Assembly (NCBI GenBank): GCA_963804885.1
Contig: CAWDSF010000021.1
Span: 434,001 to 498,000 of the forward strand
Direction of reading: 5' to 3'
Length of the DNA stretch: 64,000 nt
DNA from: PALSA-1004 sp963804885
GTDB taxonomy: Bacteria > Pseudomonadota > Gammaproteobacteria > Burkholderiales > SG8-41
Below the pieces are notes generated by a model, which saw only the letters and a program-made list of their open reading frames with translations, searched no databases and was not told the origin of the DNA. Both the position numbers and the translations under genes were made by a program. Positions 10,717 to 20,258 of the stretch are shown one piece after another. Numbering within the stretch: the stretch's first letter is position 1; the number at the start of each line of letters is the position of its first letter.

Positions 10717-10754
10717 ACGCTTAAAACCCCGCGGTGCGCAACCCGCGCCAGCAC

Positions 10755-11594
10755 CTACTCGCACATCTCCCGCAATGGGTGAAACGCCAAACCCTGCGCC
10801 ACCACGCCCCGCATCGTCGCCGGCAATCGCTCCAACACTTTCCGCGCCGCGGCTTCGCGTTCGAACTCCGCAAATACGCAAGCGCCTGAACCCGTCACGT
10901 GCGCGCGGCCGAATTGCTTCAACCACGCCAGATACTCGGCAACGACCGGATACAGCCGGCAAACCACCGGTTCGAGATCGTTGATGCCCGACGCAGCGGA
11001 AAAGGGCGGTATTTTAAGCGGAATCGAATCCCTAATCAAATCCGCATCTTGGAAGATGCACGCCGTCCCAATTTCGACCCCCGGGATGAGCACCACATAC
11101 CACGCCGGGGGCAGCGGTAAAGGGGTGAGTTTTTCGCCCACTCCCTCGCCCAGCGCCGACTCGCCGAACACGAATACCGGGACGTCTGCCCCCAGTTCGA
11201 GCGCCAGCTCCTGCAGGCGCGCGCGCGGCCAGTTCAGCCCCCACAGGCGGTTCAGCACGATTAACGTAGTGGCGGCATCCGAGCTGCCGCCTCCCAGGCC
11301 CCCGCCGAGCGGCAGTCTCTTTTCGAGCGTGATATCCGCGCCTGCGCGCACGGTGCCGGCTTGCTGCAACAGGCGCGCTGCCCGCACCGTCAGGTCTGTG
11401 CCGGCGGGGACGCCGGGAATGTCGTTGCGCCGCGCGATGACTCCGTCGGGGCGCACGGCAAACGTCAGCGTGTCGCCGAAATCGATGAAGCGGAATACGG
11501 TCTGCAACAGGTGATAGCCATCCGCGCGCCGGCCGGTCACGCGCAGCATTAGATTGAGTTTTGCCGGCGCCGGGTACGCGGGGACCGGATTCAC
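10755..11594 (-). CDS. ispE: 4-diphosphocytidyl-2-C-methyl-D-erythritol kinase
   Basis: IspE phosphorylates CDP-methylerythritol in the MEP pathway to isoprenoids. 279 residues, the normal length. The start YPAPAKLNLMLRVTGRRADGYH carries the substrate-binding Lys and Asn, and LPLGGGLGGGSSDAAT is the GHMP-kinase ATP loop. VTGSGACVFAEF near the end is the third GHMP motif. The start is GTG at 11594, whose bases overlap the lolB stop (GTGA), which suggests coupled translation. Confidence 0.95.
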   Translation of the reverse strand: MNPVPAYPAPAKLNLMLRVTGRRADGYHLLQTVFRFIDFGDTLTFAVRPDGVIARRNDIPGVPAGTDLTVRAARLLQQAGTVRAGADITLEKRLPLGGGLGGGSSDAATTLIVLNRLWGLNWPRARLQELALELGADVPVFVFGESALGEGVGEKLTPLPLPPAWYVVLIPGVEIGTACIFQDADLIRDSIPLKIPPFSAASGINDLEPVVCRLYPVVAEYLAWLKQFGRAHVTGSGACVFAEFEREAAARKVLERLPATMRGVVAQGLAFHPLREMCE

Positions 11595-12154
11595 GGCTGG
11601 TCGCGCGACAGACTGTCGATCGCGAGCCGGATCTCGGCGTCGTTCCCGACAATGTCGAGCCGCGACGGACGCGTCGCCTCGCTCGTGGCGTAATTGAGCG
11701 CAATCTGCCAGTCGTCGTGCTTCATGCGGGCGATGCGCTTGGCGCCGTCGCGCTCGATGGTCGCCGGCGACATGCCCGGCGCCGCCTCACCGAACACCCA
11801 ATAGCGCAGGCCGTCGACGGGAAAGCGCCACCCAAACGCGCTTTTGGTCAAACTCTCGATCGAGCTCGCGCGATATTGCTTTTGATCGGACGCGGTCAAC
11901 GTCGCGCCGTTGGCGTCGGCCTCAAGAAACGCGATGGTCTGGCCCAGCGGCGCGGTAAGCCAGAGTTCATCGCGCCCGTTGGCCTGCTTCCAGCGCAGCG
12001 AGCTCGAAAATCCGCGCTCCTGGTTGCGCACGACGATGCGCCCCGCGAGCTCGAATGCCGGCGCGGTATCGGCGCCGCGCGGCGGGCCGACGCCAGCGCA
12101 CGCGGCCAGCAGCACCGCGCACAATGCCACGCAGCATCGAAACGTGAATTTCAT
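11591..12154 (-). CDS. lolB: Outer-membrane lipoprotein LolB
   Basis: LolB accepts lipoproteins from LolA and places them in the outer membrane. MKFTFRCCVALCAVLLAACAG is a lipoprotein signal peptide with lipobox LAAC. The mature part has the LolA/LolB beta-sheet pattern (FELAGRIVVRNQERGFSSSLRW, LWLTAPLGQTIAFLEAD, FGWRFPVDGLRYWVFG). 187 residues, normal. ATG 12154 is chosen over a GTG nine bases upstream. Upstream is a TPR lipoprotein gene and downstream is ispE, the standard order. Confidence 0.93.
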   Translation of the reverse strand: MKFTFRCCVALCAVLLAACAGVGPPRGADTAPAFELAGRIVVRNQERGFSSSLRWKQANGRDELWLTAPLGQTIAFLEADANGATLTASDQKQYRASSIESLTKSAFGWRFPVDGLRYWVFGEAAPGMSPATIERDGAKRIARMKHDDWQIALNYATSEATRPSRLDIVGNDAEIRLAIDSLSRDQP

Positions 12155-12183
12155 GAGTGACACTCGGCGCGAGGGCGCCGGGG

Positions 12184-13954
12184 CTAAGGCGAAAACTTTT
12201 TGACCGTCGCCGACAATAACTCGTTGGCGGGATTATCCTTGAGCGCGGTTGCCCAGACCTTTTTCGCTTCGTCCTGGCGACCCATCGCCCACAGCACTTC
12301 ACCCAGGTGCGCCGCAATTTCGGCGTCGGGCCGGATCTCGAACGCGCGCTGCAAAAACGTTACCGCCGCATCGTTCTGGTTCATCCGAAAGAGCACCCAA
12401 CCCATGCTGTCCATGATGAAGGGATCGTCGGGGGCGAGCTTCAGTGCCTGCTCGACCAGCGTGTACGCCTCGTTGAGCCGCGTGTTGCGATCGGCGAACG
12501 TATAGCCGAGCGCGTTATAGGCATGCGCATAGTCGGGTTTCATCTGAATGACTTTGCGCAGGTTCGATTCGAGCACGTCCATGCGGTCGACCTTCTCGGC
12601 GGCCATCGCCTGGTCGTAGAGCAGTTCGGCCGAATTCGGATTTTTAGCGACCGCCTGGCCGAGCACGTCGAACGCAGCGCGAAAGTCGTTGGCGTCACGC
12701 AGCAGCTGCGCCTCGGCCTGCGTGAATTGCACACGCTCAGCGCCATTGCGGCCGGCGTCCTGCAGATACTTGCGCGCGTCATCCATCTTGCCCTGCTTGG
12801 CGAGGATCCCCGCATAGCGGGCGCGCGCCGGCACGTACTGGTCGCCGCCATTGACGCTCGAATACCAGCGCAGCGCGTCGGCCGGGCGCTTGCGCTCTTC
12901 GTTGACCTGGCCGAGATAAAAGCGCACCGCGTCCGGATCCTTGTAATCGGTTTCGAGCGCGTGCTGCAGCTGGGTTTCGGCGGCATCGAAATCGTTCAAC
13001 TGCAGCGACAGCAAGGCGACCGCCATCGTCACGTCCGCGTTGTTCGGAAATTCCTTGAGCAGCGTTTGAAACTCGGTGCGCGCTTCGACGTATTTTTTGT
13101 CGGTCACCAGGAGGCGCGCATAACTCAGCCGCAGATCCATCGCGCGCGGATGCGCTTTCAGGTAGGACTGGTAATAGGCCAGCGCGTCCGCGTTCGACGT
13201 GCGCTGCAGAACCTGGCCTTGAAACAATGCGGCCTGCTCCCAGTCAGCGCGCAGCTTAAGTGCCGCGCGAATCTCGGTGAGCGCCAGCGGGGGCTGGCCT
13301 GCCGCCCACGCGGCCTGCGCAATGCTGTAGTGCGCTTCCGGCAATGACGGATAGGGCTTGGCGAGGTTTTGCGTGAGTTCGAGTACCCGCAGCCTTGTCC
13401 TGATGACGCATCAATATCGTGTTCAACTGCATAAAGCCGTTGCCGATATTGTCCTTGTCGGCAGCGAGCCACGTCTGCAGATGCGGCTCGGCGTCCGCCA
13501 GGCGCGCCTGATTGACGAGCAACGCGGCGAGCACCTGCCGCGCCTGCTGGTTTTCTGGGTCGGCGGCAAGCCAGATACCCGCGGTTTCAAGCGCGGCGCC
13601 GAGAAAACGCGTGTTCAACGCGACTTCGGTTGCGCGTTGGGCAATGCGCGGATCCTTGGTCTCTTTGGCCAGATCGAGAAACGATTGCACCGCGACGTTG
13701 TTCTGACCGCGCTGCAGCGCGATTTCGGCGAGCAGCAATTTGAACAGCACGGTCTGGCTCATCTCCTGCGCCGGCAGCGTCGGCGGCTTCACCTGCGGAC
13801 GCACGACGACGCGCGGCTTGGGTGCCGGTGCAGGCGTCGCAGCGGCAGGTTGCTCGGATTGAACCGGCGACTCGGCTTGCGGCTGCGTCGGTTGCTGCGC
13901 GCAGGCGTTAAGCGCAAACAGCGAAAACCAGACGGCCAGCTTGGAAATGTTCAT
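12184..13954 (-). CDS. TPR-repeat lipoprotein, one frameshift
   Basis: About 590 residues once a one-base frame change near 13385 is repaired. The N-terminus MNISKLAVWFSLFALNACAQ is a lipoprotein signal with lipobox LNAC, followed by a Pro/Ala/Gln-rich linker and then a long series of TPR repeats (for example AHYSIAQAAWAAGQPPLALTE, HAYNALGYTFADRNTRLNEA, IAAHLGEVLWAMGRQDEAKK). TPR lipoproteins before lolB are common in betaproteobacteria and are thought to scaffold outer-membrane or cell-envelope complexes. No enzymatic function is implied. Confidence 0.85.
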
Positions 13955-13999
13955 TGGAAAGAAAAAATCGCTCGAAGTGGTACGCGCTAATACGGGTAA

Positions 14000-14056
14000 G
14001 AGCGAATTATAGTTCGCAAGTTCTTCATAATTCGTTACATATTAGGTATATTTAGC
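14000..14056. promoter_or_regulatory. Divergent promoter region between TPR lipoprotein and ABC operon
   Basis: The region is AT-rich compared with its surroundings. On the plus strand TTCATA at 14024-14029 and TATATT at 14047-14052 are 17 bases apart. On the minus strand a perfect TATAAT lies at 14011-14006, about 50 bases before the TPR gene start, without a clear -35. Confidence 0.4.
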
Positions 14057-14108
14057 GCCCACCACAAGCCGTCCACGCCGCGCGCGAGCGGCCGATTGAA
14101 AAAACCTC

Positions 14109-15053
14109 ATGACCCCACCTGCCACCGAGATTACTGTTTCCGCCCAAGGGCTTTCCCGCAATTTCGGCGCTCATACCGCAGTCGCCGGTTTGAGCCTGGA
14201 GTTAAAGCGCGGCGAAATCCTGGGCTTTCTCGGGCCCAATGGCGCCGGCAAGACCACGACCATGCAGATGCTGACGGGCAATCTCGCGCCAACCGCCGGC
14301 GCGATCCGCATTTGCGGCATCGATTTGTTCGATGAGCCGACCGCGGCCAAAGCCCGCATCGGCTACCTGCCCGAAACGCCGCCGCTGTATCGTGAACTCA
14401 CTGTGCGTGAGTACGTCGACCTTGCCGCGCGCCTGCATCGCGTGCCCAAAGCAACGCGCGGCGCGGCAGTCGGCGAGGCGCTCGCCGGTTGCGGGCTCGC
14501 CGATGTCGCGAAAAAATTGATCGGCACGCTGTCCAAGGGTTATCAGCAGCGCGTCGGCATCGCGCAGGCCATCGTGCACCGCCCGGATGTCGTGATTCTC
14601 GACGAGCCGACGGTCGGGCTCGATCCCAACCAGATCCGCGAAATCCGCAACTTGATCCGCGAGCTCGGCCGCGAGCGCAGCGTCATCCTGTCCACCCACA
14701 TCCTGCCCGAAGTCGAGAGCGTGTGCGACCGCGTGCAAATTCTGCATCACGGCGCGACCGTGTTCAACGATACGATCACCGCGTTGAATCAGTTCCAGGG
14801 CGGCAGCACGATAGTGCTTGGATTCAAGCATCCGCCATCGCCCGCCGACCTCGCGGCCATTCACGGCGTGGCCCGCGTCGAGCCGGCAAGCGACGGCGTT
14901 TTCCGCGTGACTTTTGCGGACGGCGCGGACCCGACCGACGAACTCGTGCGGTGCGCGGTCGAGCGTGGCTGGGGCCTTTATCAGCTGACCCCCGCGCAGG
15001 CAAGTCTCGAAGACGTGTTCAGCAGCTTGACGCGCAAAGAAGAACAAGCATGA
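14109..15053 (+). CDS. ABC transporter ATP-binding protein, GldA/NatA-like
   Basis: 314 residues. Walker A is LGPNGAGKTTTMQML at about residue 41, the signature motif is the variant LSKGYQQRVGIAQAI, Walker B is VVILDEPTVGLDPNQ, and the H-loop is STHILPE. The C-terminal extension past the ATPase fold is typical of exporters with separate ABC-2 permeases. It heads a four-gene plus-strand set with a permease, a GldG-like protein and a DUF4340 protein. That set occurs widely outside gliding bacteria and its substrate is unknown. Gliding is not implied. Confidence 0.88.
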   Translation: MTPPATEITVSAQGLSRNFGAHTAVAGLSLELKRGEILGFLGPNGAGKTTTMQMLTGNLAPTAGAIRICGIDLFDEPTAAKARIGYLPETPPLYRELTVREYVDLAARLHRVPKATRGAAVGEALAGCGLADVAKKLIGTLSKGYQQRVGIAQAIVHRPDVVILDEPTVGLDPNQIREIRNLIRELGRERSVILSTHILPEVESVCDRVQILHHGATVFNDTITALNQFQGGSTIVLGFKHPPSPADLAAIHGVARVEPASDGVFRVTFADGADPTDELVRCAVERGWGLYQLTPAQASLEDVFSSLTRKEEQA

Positions 15054-15099
15054 CGCGCGGTCAGCCGGCTCGCGCCATATCCGCCAGGACGCCAGGACC

Positions 15100-15870
15100 A
15101 TGATACTCACGATCGCCCGCAAAGAATTGAAAGCGCTGTTCGCCTCGCCGCTCGCGTGGGTGGTGCTCACGTTTGTGCAGGTCATGCTCGCGTTCGGCTT
15201 CATGAAAAGAATCGACGACTTCATGGCGTTCCAGCCGCGGCTCGTGCAGATGCCGAATCCGCCCGGCATCACCGAGCTCGTCGCGTCGCCCGTTTACGCC
15301 ACGCTCGCGATAATTTTTCTGTTCGCGATTCCGCTGCTCGCGATGCGCCTGATCGCCGAGGAGAAGCGCAATCAGACGCTCGTGCTCCTGATGTCGGCGC
15401 CGATTTCGATGACCGAAATCGCGCTCGGCAAATTCCTGGGCCTGCTCGCGTTTCTCGGGATACTGGTCGGCCTGGCGACGTTGATGCCGTTGTCGCTGCT
15501 GATGGGCGGGCGCCTGGATTTCGGCCTGCTCGCGAGCCTGGTCGTCGGCGTCGTGCTGCTCGCCGCGTGCTTTTCCGCCATCGCGCTTTACGCGTCGTGC
15601 CTGACCGCGCAGCCGTTCGTCGCGTCGATGATCGCGTTCGGGCTCCTGCTCGGCATGCTGCTGGCCGGCGAAACCGCGGCGGATGGCTTGCGCGGCCGCG
15701 GCTGGGCGGTGCCGGCGGAGCTCGCGCAGGTGCTTTCGCCGCTCAAGAATTTCGAAGCGTTCGCGAAAGGCATGCTCGACAGCTACAACGTCGTCTGCAT
15801 GCTGCTGCTGATCGCGGTATTCCTCATTTTGACCATACGCCGGCTCGACGCGGCGCGACTGCGCGGGTGA
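15100..15870 (+). CDS. ABC-2 type permease, GldF-like
   Basis: 256 residues with about six membrane segments. The N-terminus MILTIARKELKALFASPLAWVV is the classic opening of ABC-2 permeases, and RLIAEEKRNQTLVLLMSAPIS is the conserved cytoplasmic region after the second helix. It pairs with the ATPase upstream (47-base gap) and is followed four bases later by the GldG-like gene, so the set is very likely one operon. Confidence 0.85.
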   Translation: MILTIARKELKALFASPLAWVVLTFVQVMLAFGFMKRIDDFMAFQPRLVQMPNPPGITELVASPVYATLAIIFLFAIPLLAMRLIAEEKRNQTLVLLMSAPISMTEIALGKFLGLLAFLGILVGLATLMPLSLLMGGRLDFGLLASLVVGVVLLAACFSAIALYASCLTAQPFVASMIAFGLLLGMLLAGETAADGLRGRGWAVPAELAQVLSPLKNFEAFAKGMLDSYNVVCMLLLIAVFLILTIRRLDAARLRG

Positions 15871-15874
15871 TCCG

Positions 15875-17227
15875 ATGCAAGTAACTCCCAAACTGCGCAC
15901 GCGGCTGCTCCTGCAGAACGGCGTTTTCGTCGTGCTCCTGGTGGCGCTCGCGGCGCTCGTGGCATTCTTCGCGCGCGAGTACCGCGCCGAATACGATCTC
16001 ACCCAGAGCTCGCGCAATACGCTGACCCAGCAAACGCGCGACGTGCTCACGAAGCTCACCGGGCCGATCAAGGTCACGGTGTTTGCAACGCGCCAGCCCG
16101 AGGTGCGCAAGCCTGTGCAGGAATTTTTCGCGTCATACCAGCGCGTGAAGCCGGACTTGACCGTGACGCTCGTCGATCCGCGCGAAGAGCCCAAGCTTGC
16201 GCAGGCCGCCGGCATCCGCGCCGACGGCGAATCGGTGATCGAATACAACCAGAAAAGCGAGCACCTGACCGAATACAACGAGCAGTCCCTCGTCAATCTT
16301 CTGATGCGGCTCGCGCGCGCGGGCGAGCGCCTCGCAATGGCGCTCGAAGGGCATGGCGAGCGCCGGCTCACGGGCGTTGCCAATCACGACCTCGGCGAAT
16401 TCGGCAAGCAGCTCGGCGCCCGCGGCTTCAAAACCAACGCGCTCAACCTGGCGATCGCGCAGGAAGTTCCGGCGAACGCGAGCATGCTGCTGATTGCCAA
16501 TCCGCAGGTCGAGCTGCAGCCGGCCGAAGTGGCAAAGATCACGCAGTACGTGCAGAAAGGCGGCAATCTCCTGTGGCTGATCGATACCGAGCCTTTGCGC
16601 GGCCTGCAGCCCATCGCCGAAGCGCTCGGCCTCACGTTGGGCCCCGGAACGGTCGTCGACCCGGACGCCGCGCGCGTCAACGCCGCACCGACGATCGCGG
16701 TGTCTGCGAGCTATGGGCGCCATCCCGTTACGGACAATTTCCGGCTCAACACGATTTACCCGTTCGCGCGCCAGATCGGCGTTAACGAAAAGGGCGGCGA
16801 AGGCAGCGAGTGGAAGGTGGCGCGCCTGGTCGATGTCGCGCCGCGGGGCTGGGTCGAGATGGGCAAGTTGGACGGCAGCATCGCGTTCGACAAAGCGCGC
16901 GACGTGCCGGGCCCCGTCACGATCGCGGTGGCGCTCGAGCGCACCGTGGGTGACCGCGTGCAGCGCGTCGTCGTCGTCGGCAACGGACATTTTTTGAGCA
17001 ACCAGTTCCTCGGCAACGGCGGCAACCTGGAGCTCGGCGTCAACATGGTCAACTGGCTCGCGGGAGACGATGCGCTGATCACGATCCAGCCGCGGCCCGC
17101 ACGCGACAGCAGTTTGGAGCTAGGGCGCGGCGCGCAGTACGTAATTCTGTTCGGCTTCCTTGTCTTCCTGCCGCTTGCGTTCGTGAGTACCGGCATTCTG
17201 GTGTGGTGGCGGCGCCGTAAATCATGA
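15875..17227 (+). CDS. GldG-like ABC auxiliary protein
   Basis: 450 residues. One membrane helix lies near the N-terminus (FVVLLVALAALVAFFA) and one at the C-terminus (YVILFGFLVFLPLAFVSTGI) just before a basic WWRRRKS end, with a large extracytoplasmic domain between. That domain has the thioredoxin-like or ABC_transp_aux pattern, with ITQYVQKGGNLLWLIDTEP and VVGNGHFLSNQFLGNGGNLE. The same architecture is known from GldG. The stop overlaps the ATG of the next gene by four bases (ATGA), showing coupling. Confidence 0.82.
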   Translation: MQVTPKLRTRLLLQNGVFVVLLVALAALVAFFAREYRAEYDLTQSSRNTLTQQTRDVLTKLTGPIKVTVFATRQPEVRKPVQEFFASYQRVKPDLTVTLVDPREEPKLAQAAGIRADGESVIEYNQKSEHLTEYNEQSLVNLLMRLARAGERLAMALEGHGERRLTGVANHDLGEFGKQLGARGFKTNALNLAIAQEVPANASMLLIANPQVELQPAEVAKITQYVQKGGNLLWLIDTEPLRGLQPIAEALGLTLGPGTVVDPDAARVNAAPTIAVSASYGRHPVTDNFRLNTIYPFARQIGVNEKGGEGSEWKVARLVDVAPRGWVEMGKLDGSIAFDKARDVPGPVTIAVALERTVGDRVQRVVVVGNGHFLSNQFLGNGGNLELGVNMVNWLAGDDALITIQPRPARDSSLELGRGAQYVILFGFLVFLPLAFVSTGILVWWRRRKS

Positions 17228-18081
17228 AAGGCCGGTTCGCGCTGAATCTTGCGCTGCTGGCGGTGGTCATTGCGCTCGCGCTGTTCGCGTATTACAAGCC
17301 GGCGAAAACCGCGCCCGAGCACAAGCTGTCGACGCTCAAACCCACCGAGGCGACCAGCATCAAGGTCGAAATTGCCGGCGAGCCGCCCATAGCGCTCGCA
17401 CGCACCGGCGCCGACTGGAAAATCACGGCGCCGCTGACGGCGCGCGCCGACGGCACGCAAGTCCAGCGTCTGCTGGAAATACTCGAAGCGTCGGCGAAGG
17501 ACCGCTTTCCCGCGCAGGGGCTCGCGCGCTATGACCTCAACGAGCCGGCCGCGCGCCTGATCATCAACCAGCAGGCGTTCGGCTTCGGCGGCTTCAACCA
17601 GATGAGCCGCGAGCAATACGTGCTCACGCAGGACGGCATCTACCCGCTCTCCTTACGCTACGGCAGCTTGCTGCCGAAGAGCGTGCACCAGGTGATCAGC
17701 CGGCAGGTGTTCGCCGCCGACGAGGCGCCGGTCGCGTTTCGCCTGGCGGATTTCGCGCTCACGCAGAACGACGGCAAATGGCAGTTGACGCCGCCGGCAG
17801 CCGATTTAGGCGCCGACGATCTCACGCGCTGGGTCGATGAATGGCGACTCGCGTCCGCGCTCGCCGTGTTGCCCTTAAGCAACCGCACGGCAATGACGCG
17901 CGTCAAGGTCACGTTGAAGTCCGGCACCGACATCTTTATTTCGGTGCTCCAGCGCGAACCGCAGTTCGTGATCGCGCGCAGCGACCAGCCGTACGAATAC
18001 CAGTTGAGCGCCGAAGCCGGCAAGCGGCTGCTCGCGCCGCCCGCCGCCGAACCCGCGAAGACCGAACCCGCGAAGAAATAG
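17224..18081 (+). CDS. DUF4340 domain protein
   Basis: 285 residues with a single N-terminal membrane helix (LNLALLAVVIALALFAYY) and an outside beta-rich domain. TGADWKITAPLTARADGTQVQRLLEIL is the repeated DUF4340 pattern (W.i..P...a d...v..ll..l), seen again around DGKWQLTPPAADLGADDL. The family has no established activity and regularly follows GldG-like genes, so it is probably a partner of the ABC complex. mutM starts two bases after its stop. Confidence 0.82.
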   Translation: MKGRFALNLALLAVVIALALFAYYKPAKTAPEHKLSTLKPTEATSIKVEIAGEPPIALARTGADWKITAPLTARADGTQVQRLLEILEASAKDRFPAQGLARYDLNEPAARLIINQQAFGFGGFNQMSREQYVLTQDGIYPLSLRYGSLLPKSVHQVISRQVFAADEAPVAFRLADFALTQNDGKWQLTPPAADLGADDLTRWVDEWRLASALAVLPLSNRTAMTRVKVTLKSGTDIFISVLQREPQFVIARSDQPYEYQLSAEAGKRLLAPPAAEPAKTEPAKK

Positions 18082-18082
18082 C

Positions 18083-18898
18083 ATGCCTGAACTGCCGGAA
18101 GTCGAAACGACCCGGCGCGGCCTGGCGCCGCTCGTCGCCGGCGCGACCGTCACCGGCGTCGTGGTGCGCAACCGCGCGATGCGTCAACCGATCACGCGCA
18201 ATCTCCCGCGCATTCTCACCGGCCGGCGCATTGACGCGCTCGAGCGGCGCGCCAAATACCTGCTGTTCCGCGCCGGCGACGGCACGTTGATCGTGCACCT
18301 GGGCATGTCCGGCCGCTTGTGGCTGGTGAGTGCCGGCACGCCGCCCGCGACGCACGATCATTTCGATCTCACGCTCGCCAACGGCCGCATCGTGCGTCTG
18401 CGCGATCCGCGCCGCTTCGGCCTCGTGCTGTGGCACAAGGGCGACCCGCTGACGCACAAACTGCTGCGCGACATCGGTCCGGAACCGCTGTCGACCGCGC
18501 TCAGCGCCGAGTGGCTGTACCGCGAAACGCGCTCACGCAGCGGCGCGATCAAGAATGCGCTGATGGACAGCCACCTGGTCGCGGGCGTCGGCAACATCTA
18601 CGCCAACGAGGCGCTCTTTCGCGCGAAAATCAATCCGCGCCTGCCGGCACGCCGCATCGGGCTCGCTCGCTACGCCATCCTGGTCGACAAGATCCGCGAG
18701 ACGCTGACCGAAGCGATCGACGCCGGCGGCTCGAGCCTGCGCGACTACGTCAATTCAGCGGGCGAAGCGGGCTTTTTCCAGAACCGGTTTTTCGTCTACG
18801 GCCGCGGCGGCGAAGGCTGCCTCACGTGCAAAGCGCCTATCCGCAGCCTGGTGCTGGGCCAACGCGCGACGTTTTACTGCCCGCGTTGCCAGCGCTGA
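18083..18898 (+). CDS. mutM: Formamidopyrimidine-DNA glycosylase
   Basis: MutM removes 8-oxoguanine and formamidopyrimidines. 271 residues, the usual length. MPELPEVETTRRGL contains the catalytic Pro2 and Glu3. LIVHLGMSGRLW, RDPRRFGLV, GVGNIYANEALF (helix-two-turn-helix) and the C-terminal zinc finger CLTC...CPRC are all in place. The start is fixed by the need for Pro2. The gene follows the ABC set directly and may be read from its transcript. Confidence 0.97.
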   Translation: MPELPEVETTRRGLAPLVAGATVTGVVVRNRAMRQPITRNLPRILTGRRIDALERRAKYLLFRAGDGTLIVHLGMSGRLWLVSAGTPPATHDHFDLTLANGRIVRLRDPRRFGLVLWHKGDPLTHKLLRDIGPEPLSTALSAEWLYRETRSRSGAIKNALMDSHLVAGVGNIYANEALFRAKINPRLPARRIGLARYAILVDKIRETLTEAIDAGGSSLRDYVNSAGEAGFFQNRFFVYGRGGEGCLTCKAPIRSLVLGQRATFYCPRCQR

Positions 18899-18905
18899 GC
18901 CGCGG

Positions 18906-19163
18906 TCAGCGGCTCGCCTGCTCCGTCAGGCGCAAATACTTGGCGTGCAGCTCCTCTTTGGTTTCCACGTGGCGCGGGTCATTGGGAATGCAGTCGACCG
19001 GACACACGATGCGGCATTGCGGCGCGTCGTAGTGGCCCACGCACTCGGTGCAGAGCTTGGGATCGATCACGTAGATTTCCTCGCCCGCGGCAATCGCGCC
19101 GTTCGGGCATTCGGGCTCGCAAACGTCGCAGTTGATGCATTCGTCGGTGATGATCAACGCCAT
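18906..19163 (-). CDS. 2[4Fe-4S] ferredoxin, YfhL type
   Basis: 85 residues. The first cluster motif is CINCDVCEPECP. The second is CTEC, then a short insertion (VGHYDAPQ), then CRIVCP, typical of the Alv/YfhL-like ferredoxins. A C-terminal alpha-helical tail (ETKEELHAKYLRLTEQ) is also typical. It is a cytosolic low-potential electron carrier whose partner is unknown. It follows coaD on the minus strand and converges on mutM with a seven-base gap. Confidence 0.95.
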   Translation of the reverse strand: MALIITDECINCDVCEPECPNGAIAAGEEIYVIDPKLCTECVGHYDAPQCRIVCPVDCIPNDPRHVETKEELHAKYLRLTEQASR

Positions 19164-19173
19164 CGCGCAGCTC

Positions 19174-19672
19174 TTACCCCTTGCCGCCCAGGGACTTGAT
19201 TTTGCTTTTCAGGCATTGCTCGACATGCGGAGCGACGAACTTGCTGACGTCGCCGCCGAGCACCGAGATTTCGCGCACCAAGGTCGCCGAGATGAACAGG
19301 AACTGCTCCGCCGGAGTCAGGAATATGGATTCGACCTCGGGAAACAGGTTGCGGTTCATGCCCGCGAGCTGAAACTCGTAATCGAAGTCCGAAACCGCGC
19401 GCAGCCCGCGCATCACGACCTTGGCGTTGTGCTTTTGCGCGAAGCGCATGAGCAGTCCGGAAAAACCCATCACCGTCGACGTTCTTGTATTCGCCCACCA
19501 CGCTCTTCGCCATCTCGACGCGCTCGTCCAGCGTGAAGAACGGCTTCTTCGCGCGGCTGTCGGCCACCGCGAGGATCACTTCATCGAACATGTTCGCGGC
19601 GCGGCGCACGAGATCCTGGTGCCCGAGCGTGATCGGATCGAACGTTCCGGGATAAACAGCTTTAAGCGTCAT
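19174..19672 (-). CDS. coaD: Phosphopantetheine adenylyltransferase, one frameshift
   Basis: CoaD makes dephospho-CoA from 4'-phosphopantetheine and ATP. AVYPGTFDPITLGHQDLVRRA carries the TxGH nucleotidyl-transfer motif. After a frame change near 19485 the protein continues as GFSGLLMRFAQKHNAKVVMRGLRAVSDFDYEFQLAGMNRNLFPEVESIFL and ISATLVREIS, the second conserved motif. About 165 residues once repaired, the normal size. The gene is essential in most bacteria, so the break is likely an error. It overlaps the rsmD stop by 11 bases. Confidence 0.92.
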
Positions 19673-20221
19673 GGCCAGCCCATTTCAGCAGTTGATGCGT
19701 CACCGCGCCCGCGCGGCCGTTGCGCCAGATTTCCCAGCCCGGCGGCAGCGCAGGCGCCGCGGGCGCTTCGACATGAACCAGCGCGCCGGGCGCCAGCCGC
19801 GGACCCAGCACCGGCAGCACCGCATCGAGATAGTCCGCGCGAAACGGCGGGTCGAGAAAGACGATGTCATAGCAGCCGTCGTCCGCGCGCAGAAATTCTA
19901 ACGCATCCGCGCGTTCGAGTTCCACCGCGTGCGCCGCGAGCTTGGCGACGTTGGCCTGCAACGCGCGCCAATGCCGCCGGATCGCGCTCGACCATGACGA
20001 CGCGGCGCGCGCCGCGCGATGCGGCCTCGAAACCGAGCGCGCCGCTGCCGGCAAAAAGGTCGAGGCAGCAGCGGCCGGTCAAATCCTGTCCCAGCCAGTT
20101 GAACAGCGTCTCGCGCACGCGGTCGGGCGTAGGGCGCAAGTCGGCGCGCGGCGCGAATGCGATCAGCGCGGCTGCGCCACTGCCCGCCGATGATGCGCAC
20201 CTGGTTTTTCGCTGCCGCCAT
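19662..20221 (-). CDS. rsmD: 16S rRNA (guanine966-N2)-methyltransferase, frameshifted
   Basis: The start MAAAKNQVRIIGGQWRSR (ATG 20221) is the family N-terminus. Other frames then give LRPTPDRVRETLFNWLGQDL, the SAM-binding CLDLFAGSGALGFEAASRGA, and finally YDIVFLDPPFRADYLDAVLP with the DPPF catalytic motif. Frame changes lie near 20150 and 19965. About 185 residues when repaired. It methylates the 16S rRNA in the small subunit. Placed between M16 peptidase genes and coaD, the usual betaproteobacterial order. Confidence 0.9.
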
Positions 20222-20258
20222 GATCACCTTGTCCGCCGCGCCACGCGCGCGGCGCTAG

